From a candidate division FCPU426 bacterium (GTDB taxonomy: Bacteria > Oederibacteriota > Muellerivitia > Muellerivitales > Muellerivitaceae): DNA of 64,000 nt. Position numbers and translations under genes: made by a program. The stretch is from positions 1 through 64,000 of the forward strand of contig JASHNQ010000097.1 in assembly GCA_030041545.1 (NCBI GenBank). The letters are read 5' to 3'. Below, in pieces: positions 7,873-17,056 of this stretch; the stretch's first letter is position 1; the number at the start of each line of letters is the position of its first letter. Under the pieces are notes generated by a model. The model was not told the DNA's origin and did no database searches. It saw only the letters and a list, made by a program, of their open reading frames with translations.

Positions 7873-8940
7873 TTAGGACCGGGCATTCTTGATTGCGCCC
7901 TCAATGGCCTCTTCGGACTTCAGGAATGCCCGCATGGTATCCAGGTAAAGGGCGGTGGAAACCGCCATGGGCAAAAGGTAGAAAACAAAGCGGAAAAGCA
8001 AGGCCGCCACGAGGGTCGGCTCGAAACCCACCCCTAGGCGGCTGAAGACCCCCGCCAGGGCAACCTCGCTGATCCCTAGCCCTGCGGGAACCGGGTTGAT
8101 GGTGGAAGTCAGGAACATCACCGTGAAACCCACCATCAACAGGCCCAAGGGCAGGACCACCCCCACCGCCCGGAAGCAGCCATAAAGGGTCAAGGCCGTG
8201 AAAAGCCAGTCCATGCAGACCCAAAACAGGACTTCCAGGAGCCGCCACCAGTCCCGGTGCAGGAACCGCATGGTCTCTTCCATATTGTTGCGGATTTCCA
8301 CCAACCTCTGGTAGCTGGTCTGCTTCCTCAGGAAAGTCTTCCCCAGCCAGTTGCCGATTACGATGCTGCGGCGCAGGAACCACTTGCGGAAACGCCGGTT
8401 CAGGAAGAGGAGCAGCATCACCGCCACCACCGCGGCCAGGCCCAGCATGAAAAGCAAAACCAGGTATTCCCGGTCGCCTCCGATGAACTCCGGGTGCTGC
8501 CTTAGGAAAATCAGTCCCCCGAAGGAAACGCAGGCCAGCACCAGGTTGAAAACCGTGTTTTGGGCCAGGGAAACGGGCACCGTCACCGAATAGGGCACCT
8601 TCTCGAACTTGAGCAGGTAGGCCCTGAGCATGACGCCCGTCCAGCCGCCGGAGGAGGCGATGAAATTGATGGTATAGCTGATGAACATGATGGAGTAGAA
8701 CCGGTTGAAGGGCACCCGGTGGGGCGTCATGGTAAAAAGCCCGTTGAAGGAAAGTACGAAGGCCGTGTAGGCGCCGCCGGCGCAAAGCAGGGAGAAAACC
8801 ATGGGGGCGGCCTGGATGTGGTGGAAGGCGTCCATCAGCTTGTTCCGGTCGGTCTTAAAGGCCAGCACCAGCGCCAGGACCATGAAACCAACGATAAAAA
8901 AGGAGAGGATCGCCAGGACCTTTTTGTTGGGGGTGTTCAT
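7873..8940 (-). CDS. UPF0104 / LPG-synthase-TM-like integral membrane flippase
   Basis: A 355-residue protein with about eight membrane helices. The conserved block NPVPAGLGISEVALAGVF near residues 280-300 is diagnostic of the family that includes the transmembrane half of lysylphosphatidylglycerol synthase and AglD. No aminoacyltransferase domain is attached, so this is the stand-alone transmembrane form thought to move lipids or lipid-linked sugars. It appears monocistronic. Confidence 0.85.
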   Translation of the reverse strand: MNTPNKKVLAILSFFIVGFMVLALVLAFKTDRNKLMDAFHHIQAAPMVFSLLCAGGAYTAFVLSFNGLFTMTPHRVPFNRFYSIMFISYTINFIASSGGWTGVMLRAYLLKFEKVPYSVTVPVSLAQNTVFNLVLACVSFGGLIFLRQHPEFIGGDREYLVLLFMLGLAAVVAVMLLLFLNRRFRKWFLRRSIVIGNWLGKTFLRKQTSYQRLVEIRNNMEETMRFLHRDWWRLLEVLFWVCMDWLFTALTLYGCFRAVGVVLPLGLLMVGFTVMFLTSTINPVPAGLGISEVALAGVFSRLGVGFEPTLVAALLFRFVFYLLPMAVSTALYLDTMRAFLKSEEAIEGAIKNARS

Positions 8941-9166
8941 TCGATAACCTTTAAGGTGACATTATGGGGGCGGGATATTAGGCCACAAAGCGAAAACAGC
9001 GGCAGATTACCTTTTTTAGCTTTCGAACAGCTCCACCACAGCTCCCCCGAACAGGGCGAATTGGCCTACGTTCCAAAGACTGGCCAGGAAGTGGTTGAGC
9101 CCCTTGAGGGGGACGGGCTTCACCGAACGCCGACCGGCGCGGGTTAAAAAGCGGGGGTGGAGGTTC

Positions 9167-9565
9167 TTAGAATATTTGGAGTTCCTTGATCACCCGGGCG
9201 ATGTGGGTAAAGTCGGCGTCGTTGTGCAGGAGTTGCAGGTGGTGTTCGATCGCCACCTGGCAGATCAGGCAGTCCAAGGAGCCGCGGGGTGTCACGCCTT
9301 TTTCCCGGCAGCGGAAATACATTTGCGCCGCTTGGGCATAGGATTCCAAGCCCCGCGTGACGCCGTAAATAACCTGGGTGTCCAAGTAACCCCGGAGATT
9401 CCTGAAATCCCTTTGCGAAAAAGCGCCCTGGAGTACTTCTTGATAGACGCATTCCGTGATTCCGTAGGGAATGCCCCTCTCCAAAAGCCTCTCAAACCGG
9501 TCTACCGCCGTGTTCCTCCGGTCCCTCAGGAAATCGATCAAAACGGACGTGTCCACGAGGATCAC
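9167..9565 (-). CDS. vapC: VapC-type PIN-domain toxin (module 1)
   Basis: A 132-residue PIN-domain ribonuclease. The expected acidic metal-binding residues are present: Asp5 (MILVDTSVLIDFL), Glu43 (YQEVLQG), Asp98 (SLDCLI) and Asp116 (NDADF). It overlaps its antitoxin gene by 4 bp. Family members cleave tRNA or rRNA when freed from VapB. Confidence 0.9.
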   Translation of the reverse strand: MILVDTSVLIDFLRDRRNTAVDRFERLLERGIPYGITECVYQEVLQGAFSQRDFRNLRGYLDTQVIYGVTRGLESYAQAAQMYFRCREKGVTPRGSLDCLICQVAIEHHLQLLHNDADFTHIARVIKELQIF

Positions 9566-9768
9566 GGGGCAAAACCCTTCCGTAGCGTTTTGTGGTCGTA
9601 ACCCTTGCGGAAGTGGACCTTGCCCTTGAGCTCCCTCAAGTCGCGCCGGCCGTGATTGGCCACGAATTCGCGCAAGGCGGCCTCAAACAGCTCCTTTTTG
9701 GTTTTGGCCCCCGAAAACCGCAGGGCCTTGTACACCAAGTCGTCGTCCAAAACCACGTTGGTGCGCAT
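9562..9768 (-). CDS. vapB: VapB-type antitoxin (module 1)
   Basis: A 68-residue antitoxin beginning MRTNVVLDDDLVYKALRFSG, the pattern of VapB/DUF2191 ribbon-helix-helix antitoxins; the C-terminal half (KVHFRKGYDHKTLRKGF) would wrap VapC. The start at 9768 is supported by AAGGAGG about 9 nt upstream. It lies directly upstream of, and overlaps, the toxin gene. Confidence 0.85.
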   Translation of the reverse strand: MRTNVVLDDDLVYKALRFSGAKTKKELFEAALREFVANHGRRDLRELKGKVHFRKGYDHKTLRKGFAP

Positions 9769-9785
9769 TTTGATACACCTCCTTA

Positions 9786-9803
9786 TACACTTATCGTAGT
9801 GTA
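9786..9803 (-). promoter_or_regulatory. Candidate operator of vapBC module 1
   Basis: Inverted half-sites TACACT and AGTGTA separated by 6 bp, 18 bp upstream of the vapB start, where autorepressor operators of such modules usually lie. Confidence 0.5.
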
Positions 9804-9817
9804 CGCATCCCCTTGCG

Positions 9818-12133
9818 TCAACGGATTCCCCTCGCGGGGGACGCCTCATCCGTTGAGCGTCCCATCCCGGGGGGAACTTTCCCCAAAGCCCCATTGGGGA
9901 TGAACTCGAATTTCGCCTCACCCGGCCTTTTCCAAAGCAGGCCCACCGTGGCGATGGGCAGCAAGCCCTTATGAAATTTCAGGTCCAGCGAATGCCACCC
10001 CGCTTTCAAAACCATCCGTGCCGCGGGGGAAGACACGAATCCCGCCGCATCCTTGCCATCGATGGCCAACCCGGCCCTGTCAGCACCCAGGGTCGCCACT
10101 TGAAACTCGTAAACGCCGGACTGGGGTGCCCGCAACCGCCCGGTCCAATGGACATCCAAGGGGTGGGAGGTCATTGGAAGGTCGCGGAAGGTGAAGTTGA
10201 CCACCGGGTCCCACCGCTCCAGGAAAGGTTTTTCCTCCGCGTTCCCCGAAAGGCGGTATTCACCCTTGAGACCCCTTTCCACCCGGGGAGCGCCGGGCGA
10301 TAAGGCGCTCAAGGCCGTTGCCGGGACGCGCACATCGTAAAGGGTTTCCGCGCCCAGGGGGTTCACGAAGGCGTCGGTCTTCCCCCCGGGGTAAGCCTGG
10401 GCCAAATAAGCCAGGGCGCCCGCCTTGAACTCGTCCTCTAAAAAGCAAAAAGAAGTCCCCGGGGGAAAATCCGGTGGCTTCGGCGGATCGGAAAGGTCCA
10501 GGGCGTGCAGGTGGCCCCAACGGGGGTAGGTCAGGAACTTCACCGTGGGATGGCCGTAAAGGCTGGAGGTGAGGAAAAATTCGCTCTTGTCGTCCGCGGA
10601 GGCGATGAGGCGCCCGGCTGTGGATTCCGGCCAGGAGAAATCGTTGCGGCAATAGGGGTCGGAGGCCTGCTCCACGAAATAAGCGTGGAAGTTCAGGAAC
10701 GCGGATAAGCCCAAGAGACAGGCGGCCAGGACCCACGCCCCCCGCTGGAGGCCCCTTTGCCCTTGGAACACCACCCGCGCCTGGCGGCCCCCATCGGCCC
10801 AAAGGAGGCCGCAAAGGAGCGCCGTGAAGGGCGTGGCGCCCAGCATGCGTCCCGCGTGGCCGCCGTTGATGGAAAGGAGGCTGGGCAGGCTCATCGCGTA
10901 GAGGCCCGCCAGGGCGTAAAAATATTTCCTTTCCTTGAACCGCGCCAGGGCATGGAAGAATCCCAGGAGGAAAATCGCGCCCGTGACGTCGTCCAACATC
11001 CGCCGGCTGGCGTAATTGGACTGGTGGTTGATGTCCCCTTGCCGGTTGAACATGAAGGCGGCGTCCCTGAGGTTGCGCCAAACCGGCGTAAGGCTTTGCT
11101 GGTCCCGGATCTCGGTGACGACCGAAACTTCCGATTCCCTTCGCCCGATTTCCCCGTTTTGGAGCATCCAGGACGCCAGGGGCGCGGCGGTTAACAGGAA
11201 GGTGAGCCCGAAGGCCGCCCATGGCAGGGCCTTTTGACGGAGCCCCTTGGGATCCCTTGCCCATTCAAAGGCGAGGATCAACAGTAGGAGGATGGGAAAA
11301 GCCTTGAAGGACTGGTAGGCATAAAGCCCCAGGCCCGCCACAAGCCCGCCTAAGGCGGCGAAGGGCCAGCGGTTTTTAAGGAGCGCATAGAAAAGCAGCC
11401 CCAGGGCCGGCGCCATGAAAAGGACCGTCTGGCATTGGTAATAAACCTGGTGGCCGAAGGCGAAGTTCCACCGCATGACGGCTAGGAAAAAAAGGGCCGG
11501 GAGGGCCGTGGCCGGCCCGGCCCAAAGCCGGAAGACCCAATAGAAACCCAAGGCCCCGAGGGTGGAAAGCGCGGCGTCGAAATAGGAAAAAACCTGGGGC
11601 GCGGGCCCGAAAAACTTCATCCAAAGCGCGGCCAGGTAGTAAACGCAGACCTCCGGCACGTGCAGGCTAAGGGCGTCGGTGAAGGGCCGCCAATGTTCGT
11701 TCAAGATCCTCAAGGCGCCCAGGGCCACCTCGGCGCGGTCCGCGAAGACCCCGTCTGGGAAGCGGTTGGCGCCGTAAGCCCGGAAAAAAAACGCGAGGGC
11801 CGCTAAAAGGAGGAAGGCGGGGATTTCAACCCTTGGGGAAACCGCAATCGGGGACGATGGGGCCGGGATGCTGGGAGGAAGGATTTTCCAAAGCAGGGCC
11901 AGGCTCAAGCCATAAAACCCAAGGCCGATCCAAAGGGTGAAGGGCTTGTCCGCCTGGGCGAGGAAGAACTGGCCCAGCCCCGCCAGGCCCAAAACGCCCA
12001 GGGAGGCCAGAGCCGGGTTTTTCCGGAAGGAGCTTCCGTTGGGAAACATGGCCCATTTTACCTTGCCCTTCCTTCCCATCCGATTTAAATCACACGGGAC
12101 CCGTCCTTCCTTCCCTGAATTTTTAACAGGCAT
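9818..12133 (-). CDS. Polytopic ArnT/GT39-like glycosyltransferase with C-terminal PA14-like domain
   Basis: A 771-residue protein. Residues 35-480 contain about 11-13 hydrophobic helices with an ArnT/PMT-like layout; an acidic/aromatic first external loop (FPDGVFADRAE, near 128-140) sits where GT-C enzymes keep catalytic carboxylates. Residues 480-600 look extracytoplasmic. Residues 610-745 resemble a PA14 carbohydrate-binding sandwich (WTGRLRAPQSGVYEFQVAT). AAAGGA precedes the start at 12133; internal ATGs near 12047 are alternatives. It is divergent from the helical-repeat gene with a 29-bp gap. Donor and acceptor are unknown. Confidence 0.75.
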   Translation of the reverse strand: MPVKNSGKEGRVPCDLNRMGRKGKVKWAMFPNGSSFRKNPALASLGVLGLAGLGQFFLAQADKPFTLWIGLGFYGLSLALLWKILPPSIPAPSSPIAVSPRVEIPAFLLLAALAFFFRAYGANRFPDGVFADRAEVALGALRILNEHWRPFTDALSLHVPEVCVYYLAALWMKFFGPAPQVFSYFDAALSTLGALGFYWVFRLWAGPATALPALFFLAVMRWNFAFGHQVYYQCQTVLFMAPALGLLFYALLKNRWPFAALGGLVAGLGLYAYQSFKAFPILLLLILAFEWARDPKGLRQKALPWAAFGLTFLLTAAPLASWMLQNGEIGRRESEVSVVTEIRDQQSLTPVWRNLRDAAFMFNRQGDINHQSNYASRRMLDDVTGAIFLLGFFHALARFKERKYFYALAGLYAMSLPSLLSINGGHAGRMLGATPFTALLCGLLWADGGRQARVVFQGQRGLQRGAWVLAACLLGLSAFLNFHAYFVEQASDPYCRNDFSWPESTAGRLIASADDKSEFFLTSSLYGHPTVKFLTYPRWGHLHALDLSDPPKPPDFPPGTSFCFLEDEFKAGALAYLAQAYPGGKTDAFVNPLGAETLYDVRVPATALSALSPGAPRVERGLKGEYRLSGNAEEKPFLERWDPVVNFTFRDLPMTSHPLDVHWTGRLRAPQSGVYEFQVATLGADRAGLAIDGKDAAGFVSSPAARMVLKAGWHSLDLKFHKGLLPIATVGLLWKRPGEAKFEFIPNGALGKVPPGMGRSTDEASPARGIR

Positions 12134-12162
12134 TGCGTCCTTTTTTCGTTTAAAGTTCTCGC

Positions 12163-14406
12163 ATGCTCGACAACAACGGCCAAATCCAACAGGCTTCCGT
12201 GGCGGTGCGCGAATTGCGCGTGGCCCTTTCCAATTTCTTCCTTTATTCCGCCGACAACGCCATGGTGAGGCAGTCCCTGGACCGGTTCTTGGCGGCCCTT
12301 TCCCTGCTCTTTGAGGGCTTGCCTTCGGTGTCCTTGGGGGAATCCGAGGGGCGCCTGGTGGTGGAAGGTTCGCCCCTGGACGAGCGCCTCACCGGTTCCA
12401 CCAACATGATCAAGGACCTTTTCCTGACCCACAAGATCCACACCCTCACCTTCGTCCAGGGCGTGGGGATTTCCGAGGTCCAGGCCCTGTTCTCGCTCTT
12501 GAAGCCCAAGGCCCTTCCCAGCGGCCTTTCCCTGTCCCAGGCCCTGGTCCAGCATTCCCTGGAGCATATCCGCGTGAACGAGAAGGTCTTCGTGGCCCTC
12601 TCCGAGGGCGAGGTGGTGGTGCCTTCGGACCAGGCCCCGGCTGGGCCCGGGGGGGAGCAGAACCTCCAGGAAGCCCTGGAAGCCCTCCAATATTTCCTCC
12701 AGATTTTTAGCCGCGTCCGGCCCGACGCCAACAAACAGGAGGTGGCCCGGCGCCTGGTGGAAAACATGGGCGCCTGGCTGGAGGTGGAAGGGAGCGCCCA
12801 AGGAGAGGGCGGGGGCACGGGGGGAAGCGCCGGACCGTCCGTCCATGCCCAGCCCTGGCAGGAGCTGATGGGAGGTTTCCTGTCCTTGAAGGGCGCCCTG
12901 TCCTCGTTGAAAACGCCCTCCCAATTGAGCGACGCGCGGGTGAGCATGGACGACCTCTTGAGGAAATTGGTGCTCTTGGGCGAAAACATGGGCCTGTCCT
13001 CGCAAGAATTCCCGGGGGATCCGGCGGCCCCTTCCTCCCCCGGAACTTCCGCCCCGGAGGAGCCTGTCCCCGCCGAACAAGGCTCCCTCTTTGAAACCGA
13101 CCCCGTGCGCCTGGCCGTGGAAAAGGGGGATTGGGACGCCCTCCTGGCCCCGGACCTGGAGGAAAAAGTCCATGGCCAGGCGGACTGGTTCCAAGAACCG
13201 GACCAGGCGGGGGTCCTGGAATCCTTCTGGGAAAAATTGTGGGAAAAAATTTTCTCCGCGGATGAGCAAACCCAGGCCCTGGCCTTGCGCCACCTGACCC
13301 ACCTGGCCTGGAACCGCCTCCCGCGGCCGCTGCAGCTGGAGGGCCTGCGCAACCTTTGCCGCCTCCTGAAGGAGATCCGGCGACCGGCCAATTACCCGCT
13401 GGCCCTCACCCTTTGCCAGGACTGGATACCCCAGGAACTGGCCTCCCCCGATTGGACCGAACTTTTGGAAATGACGCGCCTTTTGATGAGGGCCGCCGAG
13501 CAAACCCCGCCCCGTTTCGAAAAACAAAACCAGTCCGCGCGCGTGGCCCTGGACACGGTCTTTTGCGAGCCCATCCTGGAATCGCTGCTTTCCCGGTACC
13601 CTTCCGGGGGCGGCAAGGGCGAAAACACCCGTCAGCTTTTCACGCGATTGGGGCGCCGCGCCAATCCCTTCCTTTTCCAAAAAATCGAGAGAGAACCCAT
13701 CGGAAGCCCCGACTGGGGCAAAGCCGTCGAGCTGTTGGAGGTTCTGCAAAAGGCCGATCTTCACGTTTATGAAACCTGGCTGGATTGGCCCGAAAAGCGG
13801 CCCCAACTGGAGAAATTCCTGGACATCTTTACCGCCGTCCCGCCTTCCGGCGAGCTGGAGGATTATTTCGAGCGCCACTGGAACACCTTCGGCCCGGGCG
13901 CCCAGGCGAAAATTTTGGCTGCGGCGCGGCAGTGGAAAAAACAGGGGTTCAGGCCCTTCCTGGCGCGGCTGCTGGAAAAGCCCGACGCCCCTATCGCCTT
14001 GGACGCCCTGGAAACCCTGACGGCCGTGGGGCTGGACGGCGACGGGGAAGCCATCATCCAGGCGGTGAAAAACTATCCCCCCCACGGGAAGGACAAGGAG
14101 AAATTCTGGATCAAGGCTTGCGAGGCGCTGGGCGGCCTGGCCGGCGCACCCGCCGCGGACGCCCTCATGGAATGGGCCGGAAAGTACCACTTCATGGAGC
14201 ACAAGAAAGGGCGCAGCTTGGAGGTGCGGCGCGGGGCGGTGAGGGCCCTGGGCCGCATCCGGTCCAAAACGGCGCGCGATTTCCTGGCCGCGCTGAAAGG
14301 GGATGAAAAAGAGCTGAAGGGTGACGTGGAAGAGTCATTGAAGGCCGTGGAGGCCCTGCTGTCGGCCCCGCCCGGGGAACCCCTACCCCCCAAAGAAGGT
14401 CCTTGA
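12163..14406 (+). CDS. Large helical-repeat (HEAT-like) protein of unknown function
   Basis: A 747-residue cytoplasmic protein without signal peptide or membrane helices. Residues 1-210 are alpha-helical. A low-complexity Gly/Ser/Pro linker occurs near 210-225 and another near 290-310. The C-terminal 450 residues are repeated amphipathic helices ending in HEAT-like units (ACEALGGLAGAPAADALMEW; RRGAVRALGRI). Such scaffolds normally bind proteins. I do not recognise the family. It is divergent from the glycosyltransferase gene and ends at a strong terminator. Confidence 0.7.
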   Translation: MLDNNGQIQQASVAVRELRVALSNFFLYSADNAMVRQSLDRFLAALSLLFEGLPSVSLGESEGRLVVEGSPLDERLTGSTNMIKDLFLTHKIHTLTFVQGVGISEVQALFSLLKPKALPSGLSLSQALVQHSLEHIRVNEKVFVALSEGEVVVPSDQAPAGPGGEQNLQEALEALQYFLQIFSRVRPDANKQEVARRLVENMGAWLEVEGSAQGEGGGTGGSAGPSVHAQPWQELMGGFLSLKGALSSLKTPSQLSDARVSMDDLLRKLVLLGENMGLSSQEFPGDPAAPSSPGTSAPEEPVPAEQGSLFETDPVRLAVEKGDWDALLAPDLEEKVHGQADWFQEPDQAGVLESFWEKLWEKIFSADEQTQALALRHLTHLAWNRLPRPLQLEGLRNLCRLLKEIRRPANYPLALTLCQDWIPQELASPDWTELLEMTRLLMRAAEQTPPRFEKQNQSARVALDTVFCEPILESLLSRYPSGGGKGENTRQLFTRLGRRANPFLFQKIEREPIGSPDWGKAVELLEVLQKADLHVYETWLDWPEKRPQLEKFLDIFTAVPPSGELEDYFERHWNTFGPGAQAKILAAARQWKKQGFRPFLARLLEKPDAPIALDALETLTAVGLDGDGEAIIQAVKNYPPHGKDKEKFWIKACEALGGLAGAPAADALMEWAGKYHFMEHKKGRSLEVRRGAVRALGRIRSKTARDFLAALKGDEKELKGDVEESLKAVEALLSAPPGEPLPPKEGP

Positions 14407-14451
14407 CCGGCTCCGCCAACGCCGGGGCTCGATTTTGACCCACTCTAAAAC

Positions 14452-14487
14452 AAAAAGCCCGCCTCCCTAAAGGGAGGCGGGCTTTTT
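14452..14487. terminator. Strong bidirectional terminator
   Basis: A 17-bp perfect stem AAAAAGCCCGCCTCCCT with its complement and a 2-nt loop, between convergent genes ending at 14406 (+) and 14506 (-). The A and T runs serve both strands. Confidence 0.95.
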
Positions 14488-14505
14488 AAATTTCCCGCTT
14501 GTCGA

Positions 14506-15564
14506 TCAATAAAGCATGATTTCGCCGATGTACAATCCGTAAGTGGCGCCGCCACTCGTGCTTTCCCATTGGACGTCCGTGACATCGGCGGCAACGAAGC
14601 CGCCACTGCCGCAACTGCTGCTATAGGCCTGCGTCAACGAGGCGGCAGCGGAGCCTGTTGTTCCCACCGTGACCGCGGCCCAGGAAGTGGTGGGCGTGAA
14701 CGACTCCCCAAAGGGGTCGCTGCAGGTGTTCGTGTCCGTGGTGGGGATATTGACGCGCCAGGAAGCCGTATTGGCGGCGTCCATTTTGGCGTAAAAAATG
14801 ATGCCGTTGAACATGCTGATGCTGTAAGCGGCTTTGGGGGTGAGGAACTGGAACCCCAAGCCCACGTAGGGGCACTCGCTGTAGCCGCCGGTGATGTCAT
14901 TGCCGCTGCATCCCGGGCCGAGGACGCCCTTGATGTAGGCGCAGTAGTTGGAACCGTTCTGGGCCGCCACATTGTCCATCGGGAAGGGAGTCGAGGAGTT
15001 GGAAGGCAGGTATTGGGTGGCTCCGCCGGGCCCGTCGTAGAGGGTGGATTGCCCCCAGACAATGGTGGTTCCCGAGGCGATGGTTCCGCTGTTCAAGACG
15101 GTCGCCGTTCCCAAGGTGATGGGATCGCTGGCCGTCGTTTCGCCGCTGACCACCGTGATGGCTTCGGGGGTCGGCAAGGTGACGGCGCTCGACAAAGTCG
15201 AGGAACTGTAATAATCCGTAAAGGCATACCAGGAACCATCGCGGCATTGGTTCGTCAAGAGTAGGTTGCTGTCATTCGCCTCGTCCGCGATGAGGTCGGG
15301 GGTGCTGGTTTGGGTGCAAGTGGCGAAATAGGTAGCGCTGATGTTGGGCGAACCCGCGGGAGTGGGGGTGTTGGTGGGCGCGCCTCCGCCCGATGTCGGG
15401 GTGGCGGTTGCGCCCGAAGGCGTGTTGGTGGGTGAACCGCTTGATCCCGAGGAATTTTGGGTCGGCAGGGCCAGCTGACGCGTGCAGGATTCAATAACCA
15501 AGGCCATCATCCCCAGGGCCACTAAGCCGCCAAGGAGAAGCGCCGGTTTCTTCAGGGACTTCAT
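14506..15564 (-). CDS. Secreted lipoprotein with Thr/Pro linker and carbohydrate-binding-like domain
   Basis: A 352-residue protein. A hydrophobic signal segment ends VIESC at about residue 27, a weak lipobox, followed by a Ser/Thr/Pro/Gly linker (about 36-75). The rest (about 80-352) is a Cys-containing beta-rich domain whose end (DVTDVQWESTSGGATYGLYI) resembles CIA30/CBM11-like sandwiches. The start at 15564 is fixed by GGGAGG 5 nt upstream. The leader carries a hairpin (15588-15614) with CCGG/CCGG and GCCCTTG arms just before the ribosome site. Function: probable surface glycan binding. Confidence 0.7.
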   Translation of the reverse strand: MKSLKKPALLLGGLVALGMMALVIESCTRQLALPTQNSSGSSGSPTNTPSGATATPTSGGGAPTNTPTPAGSPNISATYFATCTQTSTPDLIADEANDSNLLLTNQCRDGSWYAFTDYYSSSTLSSAVTLPTPEAITVVSGETTASDPITLGTATVLNSGTIASGTTIVWGQSTLYDGPGGATQYLPSNSSTPFPMDNVAAQNGSNYCAYIKGVLGPGCSGNDITGGYSECPYVGLGFQFLTPKAAYSISMFNGIIFYAKMDAANTASWRVNIPTTDTNTCSDPFGESFTPTTSWAAVTVGTTGSAAASLTQAYSSSCGSGGFVAADVTDVQWESTSGGATYGLYIGEIMLY

Positions 15565-15777
15565 AAAGTCCTCCCAACATTTTTTTAGCCCTTGCCGGGG
15601 CACCGGACAAGGGCGGCGGAAGGCCTTAAGGGACCTCTTTCCGCCTCGCATGAAAGTATCTCACTCCCCATGTTCGAAGTCCAAAGTCAAATTGCGCCCT
15701 GGCGGGAAAAAGGAAACATCTAAACTTAAATTGTTTTAACGATAATCCACGGCATACCTTTCATCAATGGAACTTAG

Positions 15778-16251
15778 CTAAAGCGCCAGGTCATCGGCCA
15801 CCGCCGTTTGCACGCCCAAGCCCATGACGATAGCGAAATTCACGGCCGTGGCCGAGGCAAGGTTGTTGTCATCGATGAAATCCACGTTGAGCCCCGGGCC
15901 CAGGAGGGCATAGGGCTGGAAACCGCCCAAGTCCTAAGGAACATTCCAGCTCCGCCAGGGGCCGCAGGCAGTAAATAGAGGTTGAGTTCAGGCCGTAAAA
16001 GTAAAGGCTGTCCACTTGGATCTGGAGCGCCCCAAAGTCGTCAAAGGCGTAACCGCTGGTGAACTCGCCCCCGCCCCCAACTGGTAGGACGATCCCTGGA
16101 TTTGGGTGGGAAGTTCCACGAGCGCGGCCAGGCCCGCGTAGAAATAGCCTTCGGTTTCTTCGTCCCCCTGGTCCCCCGCCGGGGTCCCTTGGGCCGTTGC
16201 GGCCGCCGGCACCAACCAAATCGCCAACAGAAAGGTCCGAAGGATCCGCAT
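15778..16251 (-). pseudogene. Decayed paralogue of the neighbouring beta-barrel gene
   Basis: Reading the minus strand gives an ATG at 16251, a signal peptide ending AATAQ, then segments matching the intact gene at 16463-17056 in three successive frames: GYFYAGLAALVELP, then SGYAFDDFGALQIQVDSLYF, then FQPYALLGPGLNVDFI and SATAVNFAIVMGLG. At least two frameshifts separate them, and a stop at 15778-15780 truncates the end by about 40 residues. Upstream ribosome-site sequences of the two genes also match. It is a recent tandem duplicate undergoing decay. Confidence 0.8.
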
Positions 16252-16329
16252 CGGCCGCCTCCCTCCGCTCCTTGAGGTCCCACCGGGCGCTGGAAAAAAG
16301 TTTCCACCCTCCCGCTCTACTCAGAACCT

Positions 16330-16457
16330 CTAACAAAAACCCAAACTCTTACCAAAAGGGCACGAAGTACACAAAGTGAGACATAAAAACGCTTGAAAAA
16401 ATCACATGGTTTAACTTCGTGTCCTTGGTGTACTTCGTGGTGAGCGTTTTTTGTTAG
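16330..16457. repeat. MITE-like palindromic repeat between paralogous genes
   Basis: Nested inverted repeats: outer CTAACAAAAA/TTTTTGTTAG (16330-16339, 16448-16457) and inner CACGAAGTACACAAAG versus the complement of CTTGGTGTACTTCGTG (16361-16376, 16424-16439; 15 of 16 match). A related 21-bp core (18 of 21 identical) recurs at 49661-49681. Confidence 0.6.
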
Positions 16458-16462
16458 GGACT

Positions 16463-17056
16463 CTAAAGGTCCAACAACATGCCCGCCTCCATGGGGATGT
16501 CCTGGGTGACCTCCCCGGGCGGGGCCGGGGTGAGGTGGTAATAAGTGACGATATACTTTCCTTCCACGTAAAAGGAAGCGTCGTCGGACACGGGAACCAG
16601 GCCGCCCAAGCCCATGACCGTCACGAAGTTCACGGCCGTGGCCGGCGTAACATCGGAAAGCATGAAATGGAAGTTCAAACCGGGGCCCAGCAGCAGGTAG
16701 GGCTGGAAATCGTCCAGGTCCAGGGAAAGCCGCAGTTCGGCCAAGGTGAGCAGGGAATAGGCGGAGTAAGGCTGGGGCCTGGAGAAATAAAGGTTGTCCA
16801 ACTGCAGCTGGACCGCCACGTTGTTGTCGAAGGCGTACCCGCCGCTTAAGTCCCCACCCGCGCCCCATTGGTAGAGGGTGCCCTGGCTAACCAGAGGCGC
16901 GGCCACCGACGCGGCCAAACCCGCGTAAAAGGAACCGCCCGTGTCCCCTTGCCCCAGGCCCTTCACCAGGCCGCCCCCGGCCGGTAGCACGATTTGGGCG
17001 AAAGACGCCCAGGGCGCCAGCCAAACCGCCAACGCCACCATGGAAAGGTTCCTCAC
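16463..17056 (-). CDS. Small outer-membrane beta-barrel-like protein
   Basis: A 197-residue secreted protein: signal peptide (VALAVWLAPWASFAQ), then alternating aromatic/polar strands such as YQWGAGGDLSGGYAFD, VQLQLDNLYF, YLLLGPGLNFHFML and FYVEGKYIVTYY. The pattern resembles OmpA/OmpW-type eight-stranded barrels. The GTG start at 17056 is chosen because GGGAGG lies upstream at the same offset as the ATG in its decayed paralogue; a longer frame starting at 17131 lacks this support. The ligand is unknown. Confidence 0.75.
   Translation of the reverse strand: MRNLSMVALAVWLAPWASFAQIVLPAGGGLVKGLGQGDTGGSFYAGLAASVAAPLVSQGTLYQWGAGGDLSGGYAFDNNVAVQLQLDNLYFSRPQPYSAYSLLTLAELRLSLDLDDFQPYLLLGPGLNFHFMLSDVTPATAVNFVTVMGLGGLVPVSDDASFYVEGKYIVTYYHLTPAPPGEVTQDIPMEAGMLLDL

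Noticed and set aside
12085-14202. 705-codon open frame on minus opposite the helical-repeat gene.
   Set aside because: Low-complexity Gly/Gln/Pro translation without domains; the plus frame has a proper start, helical periodicity and terminator.
15588-15614. Hairpin in the lipoprotein leader as a terminator or riboswitch.
   Set aside because: It is followed by an A run, not a T run, on the coding strand and matches no riboswitch core that I know; noted only as a leader structure.
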